Assembly: GCF_008271655.1 (NCBI RefSeq)
Contig: NZ_VKKX01000052.1
Coordinates: 124,001-188,000 of the forward strand
From: Gemmobacter caeruleus
GTDB lineage: Bacteria; Pseudomonadota; Alphaproteobacteria; Rhodobacterales; Rhodobacteraceae
Direction: 5' to 3'
Length of the DNA stretch: 64,000 nt
Shown here in pieces: positions 51,482 through 60,136 of the stretch (position 1 is the stretch's first letter; every line of letters begins with the position of its first letter). The position numbers and the translations under genes are program-made. The notes beneath the pieces were generated by a model. That model did no database searches, was not told where the DNA came from, and saw only the letters and a program-made list of their open reading frames with translations.

Positions 51482-53332
51482 CTATTCGGCCGCCTTGCGC
51501 TCCGGCAGGTCATCCTGATCGTCCAGCAGCGCGGTGCGCAAATCCTCGTCGAGCTGGCGGGCGCGGGCGATATAGGCCTCGTTCTCATGCACGGGCTTGC
51601 CGGGCTGCCAAAGCGCCGCAAGGTCGCGCATCGCGGCACGATCCACCCGGAAATAGGTCTGGCTCAGCTTGGCGGCCTCATATTCCGTGAGCCCCATGTT
51701 TTCCAGCACATAGCGCCCGGCACGGATCGAGGAATCGAAGCTTTCGCGCACGATGTCATCGGCGCCCGCGCGATAGAGGTCAAAGACATGGATCCGGTCA
51801 TAGGCCCGGGCGACGATATGCAGGTCGGGCCGCTGGCGGCGGGCGAATTCCACGATCCGCGTGGCGTTGACCGGGTCATCCACCGCCACGACCAGCACCT
51901 GTGCCGCGTCCAGCCCCGCCGACATCAGCAGATCGGGGCGCGAGGGGTCGCCGAAATAGCCCTTGACGCCAAAGCGCCGCATCCGGTCGATCGCGGCGGC
52001 ATCGGCATCCAGCACCACCGTCGTCAGCCCGGCTGACCGCGCCATGCGGTTCACCACCTGACCGAAACGCCCGATCCCGGCAATGATCACCGGCCCCTTT
52101 TCATCCACGGCATCGGCCGGCCCTTCCTTGGCGGTAGCCGCCGCCCGTCGCGCCAGATGGCCTTGCAGCAGGAACAGCAGCGGCGTCAGCAGCATGGAGA
52201 GGCTGATCACCAGCAGCGCCCGCTGCGCCAGCGCATCGGGCAGGATGCCCTGCGCGACCGAGAAGCTGACGATCAGAAAGCCGAACTCGCCCCCCTGCGC
52301 CAGTGCCAGGGTGAACAGCATCCGCTCATGCCCGCGCAGGCGGAACACGCTGCCCAGCACGAACAGCACCCCCGCCTTGGCCGCGATCAGCAAAAGCGTC
52401 AGCGCCAGGATGCGCAGCGGCTGATCGGCCAGCAGGCCGGTGTCGATGCTGACGCCGACCGTGATGAAGAACAGCCCCATCAGGATGCCCTTGAAGGGCT
52501 TGAGATCGGCGTCGATCTGATGGCGGAATTCGGAATTGGCCAGCACGACCCCGGCGATAAAGGTGCCAAGCGCGGGCGAAAGCCCCACGACCATCATCAG
52601 AAAGGCGATGCCGATCACGATCAGCAGCGAAATGAAGCTGCCCATTTCCGGCAGCCGCGCGGCATGGACGAACCGAAAGATCGGCCGCGTCAGGAAATGT
52701 CCGACCAGGATGATCGCCGCCACGATGCCCAGCGTCAGCCCCGTCACCGCCCAGCCGGGCAACGATTGCACCAGCGACAGGATCGGCTCTGCCGCGCCCT
52801 CGGCCTCGGGCTTCGGGGCGGCGCGGCTGGCCATCAGCGGGATCAGCGCCAGCATCGGCACCACCGCGATATCCTGCGCCAGCAGCACCGCAAAGGTGCT
52901 GCGCCCGCCCGGGCTGCGCAGCAGGCCCTTTTCGGTCAGCGTCTGCAACACGATCGCGGTCGATGACAGCGCCAGCGTCAGGCCCAGCGTCAGCGCGACC
53001 TGCCAGCGTTCGTTCATTCCCACCAGCAGCATCGCGATCAGCGCGGCGGTCAGGGCGACCTGAAGTCCGCCCAGCCCCAGCAGCTTGTGCCGCATCTCCC
53101 ACAGGCTGCGGGGGTGCAGCTCCAGCCCGATCAGGAACAGCATGACCACCACGCCGAATTCCGCGAAATGCTGAAGATCGTGATCCTGCCCCACCAGCCC
53201 GAGCGCGGGGCCCAGCAGCAGACCAGAGGCGAGATAGCCCAGAACCGAGCCCAGCCCCAGCCTTACCGTGACCGGCACGATCAGCACGGCGGCGCCGAGA
53301 TAATAGCTCGCAAGAAGCAGCGCGTTTTCCAT
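51482..53332 (-). CDS. Kef-type K+/H+ antiporter (CPA2) with RCK N domain
   Basis: A 616-residue membrane protein of the monovalent cation:proton antiporter-2 family. Residues ~5-385 form about twelve to thirteen membrane segments with the hallmark ALSSTAIVLQTL and LAQDIAVVPMLALIP. After a linker the RCK/TrkA N domain starts near residue 410 with GPVIIAGIGRFGQVVNRM, a Rossmann nucleotide site. This matches glutathione-regulated KefB/KefC-type efflux systems, but no KefF/KefG ancillary gene is adjacent. The ATG at 53332 fits the family start (MENALLLASYYLGAAVLIVP); no clear Shine-Dalgarno is seen, and the frame is open to 53464. Confidence 0.9.
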   Translation of the reverse strand: MENALLLASYYLGAAVLIVPVTVRLGLGSVLGYLASGLLLGPALGLVGQDHDLQHFAEFGVVVMLFLIGLELHPRSLWEMRHKLLGLGGLQVALTAALIAMLLVGMNERWQVALTLGLTLALSSTAIVLQTLTEKGLLRSPGGRSTFAVLLAQDIAVVPMLALIPLMASRAAPKPEAEGAAEPILSLVQSLPGWAVTGLTLGIVAAIILVGHFLTRPIFRFVHAARLPEMGSFISLLIVIGIAFLMMVVGLSPALGTFIAGVVLANSEFRHQIDADLKPFKGILMGLFFITVGVSIDTGLLADQPLRILALTLLLIAAKAGVLFVLGSVFRLRGHERMLFTLALAQGGEFGFLIVSFSVAQGILPDALAQRALLVISLSMLLTPLLFLLQGHLARRAAATAKEGPADAVDEKGPVIIAGIGRFGQVVNRMARSAGLTTVVLDADAAAIDRMRRFGVKGYFGDPSRPDLLMSAGLDAAQVLVVAVDDPVNATRIVEFARRQRPDLHIVARAYDRIHVFDLYRAGADDIVRESFDSSIRAGRYVLENMGLTEYEAAKLSQTYFRVDRAAMRDLAALWQPGKPVHENEAYIARARQLDEDLRTALLDDQDDLPERKAAE

Positions 53333-53463
53333 GGGGTTACTATGGGCAAGCGGTGCCTGCGCGCAACCGGGCAAAGGCGGTCGCGCCGTCACGCTTTGCC
53401 GCAGACTGTTACAGTTGCGCGATCCGGGGCAGGAAAGGCGCCCTTCTGCCCGCAAGGCGGGCA

Positions 53464-56400
53464 TCAGCTGCGCGGCATGCTCAGCGCCAGAATCCGGCCG
53501 CCCTTCTTGTAGCGGACCTCGCTGTCGGTGATCGCGGCCACGGTGCCGCCGTCGATCCGGTCGCCGACCTTGACCTTCTTGTATTGCCCCGATCCGGTGC
53601 GGATCAGCGCATAGCGCCGCGAGGGGGTGCCATAGACCCCGATCAGGTTGGTCTTGGACAGGTTGATCGCATTCACAAAGGTCGCGTTCTTGGAGACCGA
53701 GGCCTTGGTCGGCACCTTGGGTGCGGCGGCGGCCGGCGCGATATCCTCGTCCTCGCCGGGTTCGGCGGTGCGCGGCTGGCTGCGCGCGGCGCTGCGTTCG
53801 ACGGGCTTTTCCGGCTCGGGTTCGGCGGCGCGGGGTTGGGTGCGCGGGCTGGCGGCGGCGGCGACGGCGGCCTGCACCCGGGCGTCGAAATTGCGCGGCT
53901 TGACCGGCGGGCGGCGCGAGATCGGCACCGCCAGCGGGCTGACCGGGCCAAGCCGCTGCGGCGCGGCGGCTGCGGCTGCGGCGGCAATCGCCTCGGCGGT
54001 GCTGTCCTCGGCTTGCGTCTCGGCCGCCGAAGCGGTGGCCGAGGCGGAAAGCGAGGCGGCGGCGGCAGCCTGGCGGGCCTCGTCGTCCAGGCGGCGCTGT
54101 TCGACCTGCCGGGCAATGCTGGCGGGGCGCAGGCGCGGGCGCAGGCTGGCCATGCGGCTTTCGGGCGGTATGGCCAGCGCGGCATCATCGGCGGCCGGGG
54201 TCTCCGGGCCTTTCAGGTCGGCGGGGCGCGGGCGGGGGCGAAAGCCCTGAAGCGCGGGGTCGGCATAGGGCTGCGCCGGGGCTGTGACCGGATCTGTCGC
54301 GGGATCTGTCGCCGGATCGGCGGCGGGGGCCGTGGCGGGCGGCGCCAGGGCCGCGATACTGTCGGGGCGCGGCGGCGGCACCCGGGCCGGGCGGCCCGCG
54401 ACCAGGCGATAGCCGTCGGGGGTGACGATCCCGGCCTCGGTCGGGCGGATCAGGCCGTTTCCGTCGAATTCATATTGCGTGCCAAAGGGCGGTGGCGGCA
54501 GCGGCGCGACCGGGCCGGCATCGCCGCCGGTCGAGGGCAGCGGCGCCAGCGCCAACGCATCGCTGGCCGCCGGCGGCGCATCCATGGTGGACAGGATGAT
54601 TTCGTCCTGATCGCCGCCGACCGGGGCGGGGGTGTCCACGGCCGCGGTCAGGCCGGTATCCTGCGGCGCCGCTTCGGGGGCAGCCTCGGGTGCCGCTTCC
54701 GCAGTGGTCTCGGCGGGCGCATCGGCGGGCAGCACCTCGCCATCGGCGGCGGCCTCATCCTCGGCCGAGGGGGCGGCGCCCGCCGGGGCGTCGGCCAGAT
54801 TGGCGTCGGCCAGATCGGGATCGGGGGCGGTGGCCTCAGGGGCCGTGCCATCTTGCGCCAGCGTTACCGGGTCTTCGCCGGTCGCGTCGTTGCGCGACAG
54901 CGAAATAGTGGACCAGGCCCCGATCGCCGCCAGCGCGAGCAGCAGGATCCCGGTCAGGATCAGCCCGAGGAAACGCGGCTTGCCGCGCATAGTCGCCGGC
55001 CGGCCCCGCAGCGGTGCCGACCGCGCCTGGCCCGGCGCGGGCGTGTCTTGCGGTGGCGGGGCGACCAGCGTGTCGGCGGCCTCGGCGCGGCTGGATTTCG
55101 CGGGCTTGCTGCGCCCGGCCAGCCCGGCGATGCCGGGGGCGGTCACCATGCCGGCGCCGGCCTTGGGCGCGGCCTTGGCCGGGGTCTTGCCCGGGCGCGG
55201 CGGTGCGGCACCCAATGCGCCGGGGGCGGCGCCTTCGGTGCGGGCCTTGGCCAGCGCGGCCTGAAGCGCGGGCGCCATGGCGGGCGCCAGATCGGGCTCG
55301 GTCGCGTCGGCCGGATCATAGGCGCGTGCCTCAGGGGCCGAGGCGGCGGTGGCCGGCGGGGTAAGCGGCGCCGCCGGGGCACGGCGATGCGAGGTGACCG
55401 AGGTCACCGACAGGCGGGGTGCGTCGCGCGGCTCCGCGGGCGCTGACGCGGCTTCGGTCGCGCGGTCGCGGCGCGTGCTGAAGGCGGGCGGTTCCTCGAA
55501 ATCATCCTCGATCGGGTCGAGCGGCAGCAGCTCTGCCTCCAGCTCGGCCCCGGCCAGATCATCGAGATCGGGCGCAAACTCCGCCGTGCCCCGCTGCGCT
55601 GACGCAAAGACCGGCGGGCGCTCGATCTCGGGTTCTGGTTCGGGCTGCGCGGCAGGCGATGACCTCGGGGTCACGGGCGGAATGACGACGGGCGGGGCCG
55701 GCGCAGCGTCGGCCAGCGGCGGCGTCAGATCGAACACCGCCTGAAACGGCGGTTCCTCGACCGGCGCCATGGGGGCAGGTTCCGGCGCGGCGGACTCGGC
55801 GATCACCGTTTCGGGCAGATCGGCTGCCGTGGCAAGCTCGGCCGGCGGATCCTCGGGAAGATCGGGCCAGATTTCGACCGGCATTTCCTCGTCCGGCACT
55901 TCCTCGGGCGCCTGCCAGGGGGCCTCGGCGGGAATTTCGACCGGAATTTCGGCGGGGGCTTCGCCGGGAAGCTCCTCGGGCAGTTCCTCGGGCCACTCCT
56001 CCGGCGCGGGGTCGGGCAGGAATTCCGGCTCGGGCTGGATTTCGGGCTGCGGGATGATTTCGGGTTCGGGCTGCGGTTCCGGCTCCGGCTCGGGTTGAAC
56101 CTCCGGCTCCGGCTGCACCTCGGGCGCGGCGGCGGCCGGCTCGGCCCGATGGACGCGCGCGGCCTCGCCCCGGGTGATCGCGCTGACCGGCTCGGCGTCG
56201 CGTTCGACCACCTCGCCGGCGCCCAGCAGGCTGGCCGCCATCTGCGACGGACCAAACCACGGCTCGCCCGTGAACAGCGCCGGATCGGGGCGCGCGACAA
56301 AGGAAACCGGGTTGAAACGGTGATCGGCGGCAAAGGCCTCGGCCTCGTGCAGCGTGTCGCGGGCGACGACGGCGACCTGAACCTCATGCCCGTCGCCGGC

Positions 56401-56715
56401 CCAGTCAAAGACCAGATCGGCCACATCATAGGGCGTCCGCCCCTCCAGCCCGCGGCGGATCTGCGCCTCGCGCGCGGCATCGGTCGGGCCCGGCGCCTCC
56501 AGCGTCAGGTAAAGCACCTGATCCTCGGGCAGGATCAACTTGGTTGCCACGCCATGCGGCGCCAGCCCCAAGGCAGAGCGCCGCAGATAGGACAGCGCCT
56601 CGGCCAGATCGGGGGCCTCGATGCCGGTGCTGCCGATTTCCAGCCAGCCGCGCGCGGTGCGATGCAGCAGGCCGATACTGTCGGACGTGAAGGAAAGGGC
56701 GAAGTTCGGTTTCAT
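53464..56715 (-). CDS. Large Ala/Pro/Glu-rich protein with GspL/PilM-like N-terminus and PilP/GspC-like C-terminus
   Basis: A 1083-residue protein with four visible zones. Residues ~1-165 look like an actin-fold assembly platform domain (GspL/PilM type): LHRTARGWLEIGS, TKLILPEDQVLYLTLEAPG and AQIRRGLEGRTPYDVADLVFDW. Residues ~165-575 are a disordered Pro/Glu/Ala linker with PEPEPE tracts. A single membrane segment follows at ~583-603 (LGLILTGILLLALAAIGAW). After another Ala/Pro/Asp-rich linker, residues ~1005-1083 resemble PilP/GspC modules: NLIGVYGTPSRRYALIRTGSG then VKVGDRIDGGTVAAITDSEV. No pilus or secretion genes are adjacent, so the function is not assigned. It is probably specific to Rhodobacterales. 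Confidence 0.8.
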   Translation of the reverse strand: MKPNFALSFTSDSIGLLHRTARGWLEIGSTGIEAPDLAEALSYLRRSALGLAPHGVATKLILPEDQVLYLTLEAPGPTDAAREAQIRRGLEGRTPYDVADLVFDWAGDGHEVQVAVVARDTLHEAEAFAADHRFNPVSFVARPDPALFTGEPWFGPSQMAASLLGAGEVVERDAEPVSAITRGEAARVHRAEPAAAAPEVQPEPEVQPEPEPEPQPEPEIIPQPEIQPEPEFLPDPAPEEWPEELPEELPGEAPAEIPVEIPAEAPWQAPEEVPDEEMPVEIWPDLPEDPPAELATAADLPETVIAESAAPEPAPMAPVEEPPFQAVFDLTPPLADAAPAPPVVIPPVTPRSSPAAQPEPEPEIERPPVFASAQRGTAEFAPDLDDLAGAELEAELLPLDPIEDDFEEPPAFSTRRDRATEAASAPAEPRDAPRLSVTSVTSHRRAPAAPLTPPATAASAPEARAYDPADATEPDLAPAMAPALQAALAKARTEGAAPGALGAAPPRPGKTPAKAAPKAGAGMVTAPGIAGLAGRSKPAKSSRAEAADTLVAPPPQDTPAPGQARSAPLRGRPATMRGKPRFLGLILTGILLLALAAIGAWSTISLSRNDATGEDPVTLAQDGTAPEATAPDPDLADANLADAPAGAAPSAEDEAAADGEVLPADAPAETTAEAAPEAAPEAAPQDTGLTAAVDTPAPVGGDQDEIILSTMDAPPAASDALALAPLPSTGGDAGPVAPLPPPPFGTQYEFDGNGLIRPTEAGIVTPDGYRLVAGRPARVPPPRPDSIAALAPPATAPAADPATDPATDPVTAPAQPYADPALQGFRPRPRPADLKGPETPAADDAALAIPPESRMASLRPRLRPASIARQVEQRRLDDEARQAAAAASLSASATASAAETQAEDSTAEAIAAAAAAAAPQRLGPVSPLAVPISRRPPVKPRNFDARVQAAVAAAASPRTQPRAAEPEPEKPVERSAARSQPRTAEPGEDEDIAPAAAAPKVPTKASVSKNATFVNAINLSKTNLIGVYGTPSRRYALIRTGSGQYKKVKVGDRIDGGTVAAITDSEVRYKKGGRILALSMPRS

Positions 56716-56890
56716 TTCTTAGGGTCTAGCACAGCTCGGGACAGGGGAGGGAGTCGCATGCGGCCTGTGCGGCGACACCTATAGCAGCTTTCCGCCGAAA
56801 GAAAGAAAAACACCCGTGAACGCGCCAAGGAAACACTTATCTGCTGCGTCAGACGGTGTGATTGTCGCAAAAGGTCAAGGAGGACTGTAA

Positions 56891-57643
56891 ATGCGCAACC
56901 GGATGAAACAAGAGGCGCGCGCGGTGGCGGTGCTGGCCCTGGCGGGTCTGATGGCGCTGCCCATGGTGGCGACCCCGGCCGGCGCCCAGACCGCAACAGA
57001 GGGGCAGATCCGCATGGAACAGGGCCAGATCACGGTGCAGGGCGAGGGCCGGGTGGAAAACGCGCCCGACATGGCGGTGATCACGCTGGGCGTCACCACG
57101 CCCGGCGACAGCGCGGCGGTGGCGCTGGCCGCCAATTCCGCGGCGATCGCGCAGGTTCTGGCCAATCTCAAGGCCGCGGGGGTCGCGGATCGCGACATCC
57201 AGACCACCGGTCTTTCGATCAGCCCCGACTGGCAGAGCGACAGCTTCAAGAGCAGCTCGCGCATCGCGGGCTATATCGCCTCGAACATGGTCACCGTGCG
57301 GGTGCGCGCGCTGGACACGCTGGGCGCCACGCTGGATGCGGCGGTGAAGGATGGGGCCAACACGCTGAACGGGGTGGAATTCGCGCTGCTCGACCCCGCG
57401 CCGGCCCTGGCCGAGGCGCGCCGTCGCGCGGTGGCCGATGCGCTGGCCAAGGCCGGCTTGCTGGCCGAGGCGGCAGGGGTGAAGCTCGGCTCGATCCGCG
57501 CCATTCACGAGGGCGGCGGCGCGCAGCCGCCGATGCCGATGATGCGCATGTCCGCCGATCAGGCCATGGGCGCGGTGCCGGTGGCGGCCGGGGAGCTGAC
57601 CACCTCGGCCATGGTGACGATCGTCTGGGATCTGGCCGGCTGA
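56891..57643 (+). CDS. SIMPL domain (DUF541) periplasmic protein
   Basis: A 250-residue protein with a signal peptide ending near PAGAQT (about residue 34), followed by a SIMPL/DUF541 domain: ITVQGEGRVENAPDMAVITLGV, IQTTGLSISPDW, VTVRVRALDTLGATLDAAVKDGAN and AKAGLLAEAAGVKLG. Family members form periplasmic oligomers in some bacteria, with roles proposed in stress tolerance; the exact function is unknown. The start ATG has an AAGGAGGA Shine-Dalgarno 6 bases upstream, an almost ideal site, so strong translation is expected. It diverges from the 1083-residue gene. Confidence 0.92.
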   Translation: MRNRMKQEARAVAVLALAGLMALPMVATPAGAQTATEGQIRMEQGQITVQGEGRVENAPDMAVITLGVTTPGDSAAVALAANSAAIAQVLANLKAAGVADRDIQTTGLSISPDWQSDSFKSSSRIAGYIASNMVTVRVRALDTLGATLDAAVKDGANTLNGVEFALLDPAPALAEARRRAVADALAKAGLLAEAAGVKLGSIRAIHEGGGAQPPMPMMRMSADQAMGAVPVAAGELTTSAMVTIVWDLAG

Positions 57644-57729
57644 GACCGGGGCCGAACGCGCTTTCCCTTTCGGGCAAAGCGGATTAGCCTCCGCGCCGCA
57701 ATCGGAACGGCGGCGCGGAAGGCGGAACC

Positions 57730-59469
57730 ATGATCGACAGCCAGACAGGAAAACGCCTTGCCATGACCGCGACCGGCGCGGCGGCGGGCCTGTCCTTCTT
57801 TCTGCTGGGGCAGGTGCTGGAGCGCGAGATGCTGGGCGAACGCGCGGCCATGGCGCTCATGGTGCTGGCGGTCGTGTTCTTCACCGCCCTTCTGGGCATG
57901 GCGGGGCCGCTGCGACTGGGTCGGGCGGCGGCGCTGGCGGCGGGGCAGGCGGTGGCGGTCGCTGCGCTGCTGTTCTGGGGCAGCTTCCGCTACGGGGCGC
58001 TGTCGGATTTCTTCAATACGCCGGTGCCGTTTCTGGCGGCTTTCGTGCTGGTCTTCGTGCCCATGCCCTTTCTGGTCGCCGCCGCGACAAGGGGCTGGCG
58101 CGATTACCCGACCCTGTTCAACGAAGCCTGGACCATCGTGATCCGCTATGCCGCGGCCTGGCTCTTTGTCGGGCTGGTCTGGGCGGTGCTGTTCGTGTCG
58201 GACCTGCTGTTGCGCATGGTGGGCGTGCCGGTGATCGCGCATCTGATGGAACAGCCGCTGTTCGGCTTTGTCCTCAGCGGGGCGATGCTGGGCCTTGGCA
58301 TCGCGGTGGTGGACGAGATGGCGGATGTCGTCTCGCCCTATCTGGTGCTGCGGCTGCTGCGGCTGTTGCTGGTGCCGGTGGTGCTGGTGGTGGCGGTCTT
58401 TCTGCTGGTGCTGCCGCTGCGCGGTCTGGACCGGCTGTTTGGCCAGCTTTCGGCGGCGGCCACGCTTTTGAGCATCGCGGCGCTTGGCGCCACGCTGGTC
58501 ACCGCCGCGCTGGACCAGTCGGAGGAGGAGGCGACGCGCTCCGTTCCGGTGCGGGCGGCGGCGCGGCTCATGGCGGCGCTGATCCTGGCGCCGGCGGGGC
58601 TGGGGGCCTGGGCGGTCTGGCTGCGCGTGCAACAATATGGCTGGACGCCCGACCGCGTCTTTGCCGGCTGCGTGGCGGCACTCGGGCTGGGCTATGGCGT
58701 GCTGTATCTGGCGGCGGTGCTGCGCGGGCGCGGCTGGGAGGCGCGGCTGCGGCGCGCCAATATCCATATGGCGCTGGCGTTGCTGGCGCTGGCGGTGCTG
58801 ATCTTCACGCCGCTTCTCAGCCCCGAAGGGATCGCCGCGCGCAGCCAACTCGCGCGCTATGAGGCGGGCCGGGTGACGGCGGCGCGGCTCGATCTGGCGG
58901 GGCTGGAGGATTGGGGCAGGCCGGGTGCCGCTGCGCTGGCGCGGCTGGCCACGCTGGCCGAGGCCCCGGGCCAGGAGGCGTTGCGCGCCCGTCTCGCCGA
59001 TCGCAGCCAGCAGGCCGAGGTCGCCGGCCGCGATGCCGAAAGCCTGCGTGCGGAACTGGCGGCGCTGATGCCGCTGCGCCCCGCGACCGAAACCGCGCTG
59101 CGCGACACCATCCTGGCCAGCCGGCAGGATTACGAATTGCAGGACTGGCTGTCGGCCTGCCGGCGCAGCCTGCCCGGCGGCCAGCCCGCCTGCGTGATGC
59201 TGGTCGCGGATTTCTGGGCCGATCTGCAGGGGTCAGAGGTCGCGGTGCTGACCCTGTCGGAGGATCAATGGCTTGCCGGTGCCGGCTTTGTGCTGCGTGA
59301 TGCCTTGTGGGAATGGCGCGAATTGCGCCCGTCGGGCGAGGCGATGCCGCGCGGCGCGGCGGCCGAGATCCTGTTGCAGGAACTGCTCGCGGCCCCGGCG
59401 CCGCAGTTGGTGCCGCTGCCGGGGCAGATGATCCCGGCGCAGGGCGGCGGGCTGATCCTGATGCGCTGA
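57730..59469 (+). CDS. DUF4153 integral membrane protein
   Basis: A 579-residue protein. Residues ~10-385 hold about eleven hydrophobic segments in the arrangement of DUF4153. The PTLFNEAWTIVIRYAAAWLFVGLVW region near 133-158 and the LRVQQYGWTPDRVFAGCVA stretch near 298-316 are typical of the family. The C-terminal ~190 residues are soluble, rich in Ala/Leu/Arg and partly helical, with two cysteines in SACRRSLPGGQPACVM. The function is unknown. The Shine-Dalgarno GCGGAAGGCGGA precedes the ATG. It lies between the SIMPL gene and the H-NOX-like gene and may be a single-gene unit. Confidence 0.88.
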   Translation: MIDSQTGKRLAMTATGAAAGLSFFLLGQVLEREMLGERAAMALMVLAVVFFTALLGMAGPLRLGRAAALAAGQAVAVAALLFWGSFRYGALSDFFNTPVPFLAAFVLVFVPMPFLVAAATRGWRDYPTLFNEAWTIVIRYAAAWLFVGLVWAVLFVSDLLLRMVGVPVIAHLMEQPLFGFVLSGAMLGLGIAVVDEMADVVSPYLVLRLLRLLLVPVVLVVAVFLLVLPLRGLDRLFGQLSAAATLLSIAALGATLVTAALDQSEEEATRSVPVRAAARLMAALILAPAGLGAWAVWLRVQQYGWTPDRVFAGCVAALGLGYGVLYLAAVLRGRGWEARLRRANIHMALALLALAVLIFTPLLSPEGIAARSQLARYEAGRVTAARLDLAGLEDWGRPGAAALARLATLAEAPGQEALRARLADRSQQAEVAGRDAESLRAELAALMPLRPATETALRDTILASRQDYELQDWLSACRRSLPGGQPACVMLVADFWADLQGSEVAVLTLSEDQWLAGAGFVLRDALWEWRELRPSGEAMPRGAAAEILLQELLAAPAPQLVPLPGQMIPAQGGGLILMR

Positions 59470-59533
59470 GCGCGCGCGATAAGCGATTGTTAAACCTTGG
59501 GGCCTAGGCTCATCGGGAATCAGGGGGTTTCCG

Positions 59534-60136
59534 ATGCACGGACTCATCAACCGTTCGATCCAGTGCTTTCTGCGCGATACCTATGGCGCGGGATGCTGGG
59601 CCGATGTCGCCCGGCAGGCCCGGTTGGGATTCGACAGTTTCGAACCCATGCTGAGCTATGATGACGCGCTGACCGATGCGGTGCTGGATGTGGCCTCGGC
59701 CCGGCTGGGGCGGCCCCGCGATACGGTGCTGGAGGATCTGGGGATCTACCTCGTCTCGCATCCCAATGTGCAAAGGCTGCGCCGGCTCTTGCGGTTCGGC
59801 GGTGTGGGCTATGCCGATTTCCTGCATTCGCTGGAGGATCTGCCCGGTCGCGCCCGGCTGGCACTGCCCGATGTCGATCTGCCGCAACTGGAACTGACCG
59901 ACCATTCCGCAACCGAATTCACGCTGGTCTGCCGCTCGGGCCTGCGTGGGGCGGGGCATGTCGTGGCGGGTATCCTGCGGGCCATGGCCGATGATTACGG
60001 CGCGCTGTCGCTGGTGGAACATCGCGGCGTGGCACCCGGCAGCACCGGGGGCGAGGTGATCGGCATCACGCTGGCCGAAACCGCCTTTACCCCGGGCCGC
60101 CGTTTCGATCTCGCATTGGAAAGCGGGGCATCGTGA
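59534..60136 (+). CDS. H-NOX (heme NO-binding domain)-like protein lacking the proximal histidine
   Basis: A 200-residue protein with the H-NOX fold signature, starting MHGLINRSIQCFLRDTYG. The block FLHSLEDLPGRARLAL (residues 96-111) aligns without gaps to the region that carries the proximal heme histidine in guanylate cyclase beta1 (FLQNLDALHDHL...), but P104 occupies the histidine position. The downstream YxSxR heme-carboxylate motif is also altered: C133-R-S135-G-L137. H98 is the only nearby histidine. So heme binding in the classical manner is doubtful. The gene overlaps an HNOBA-GGDEF gene, its expected partner. GGGGG precedes the ATG. Alignment was done by eye. Confidence 0.87.
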   Translation: MHGLINRSIQCFLRDTYGAGCWADVARQARLGFDSFEPMLSYDDALTDAVLDVASARLGRPRDTVLEDLGIYLVSHPNVQRLRRLLRFGGVGYADFLHSLEDLPGRARLALPDVDLPQLELTDHSATEFTLVCRSGLRGAGHVVAGILRAMADDYGALSLVEHRGVAPGSTGGEVIGITLAETAFTPGRRFDLALESGAS

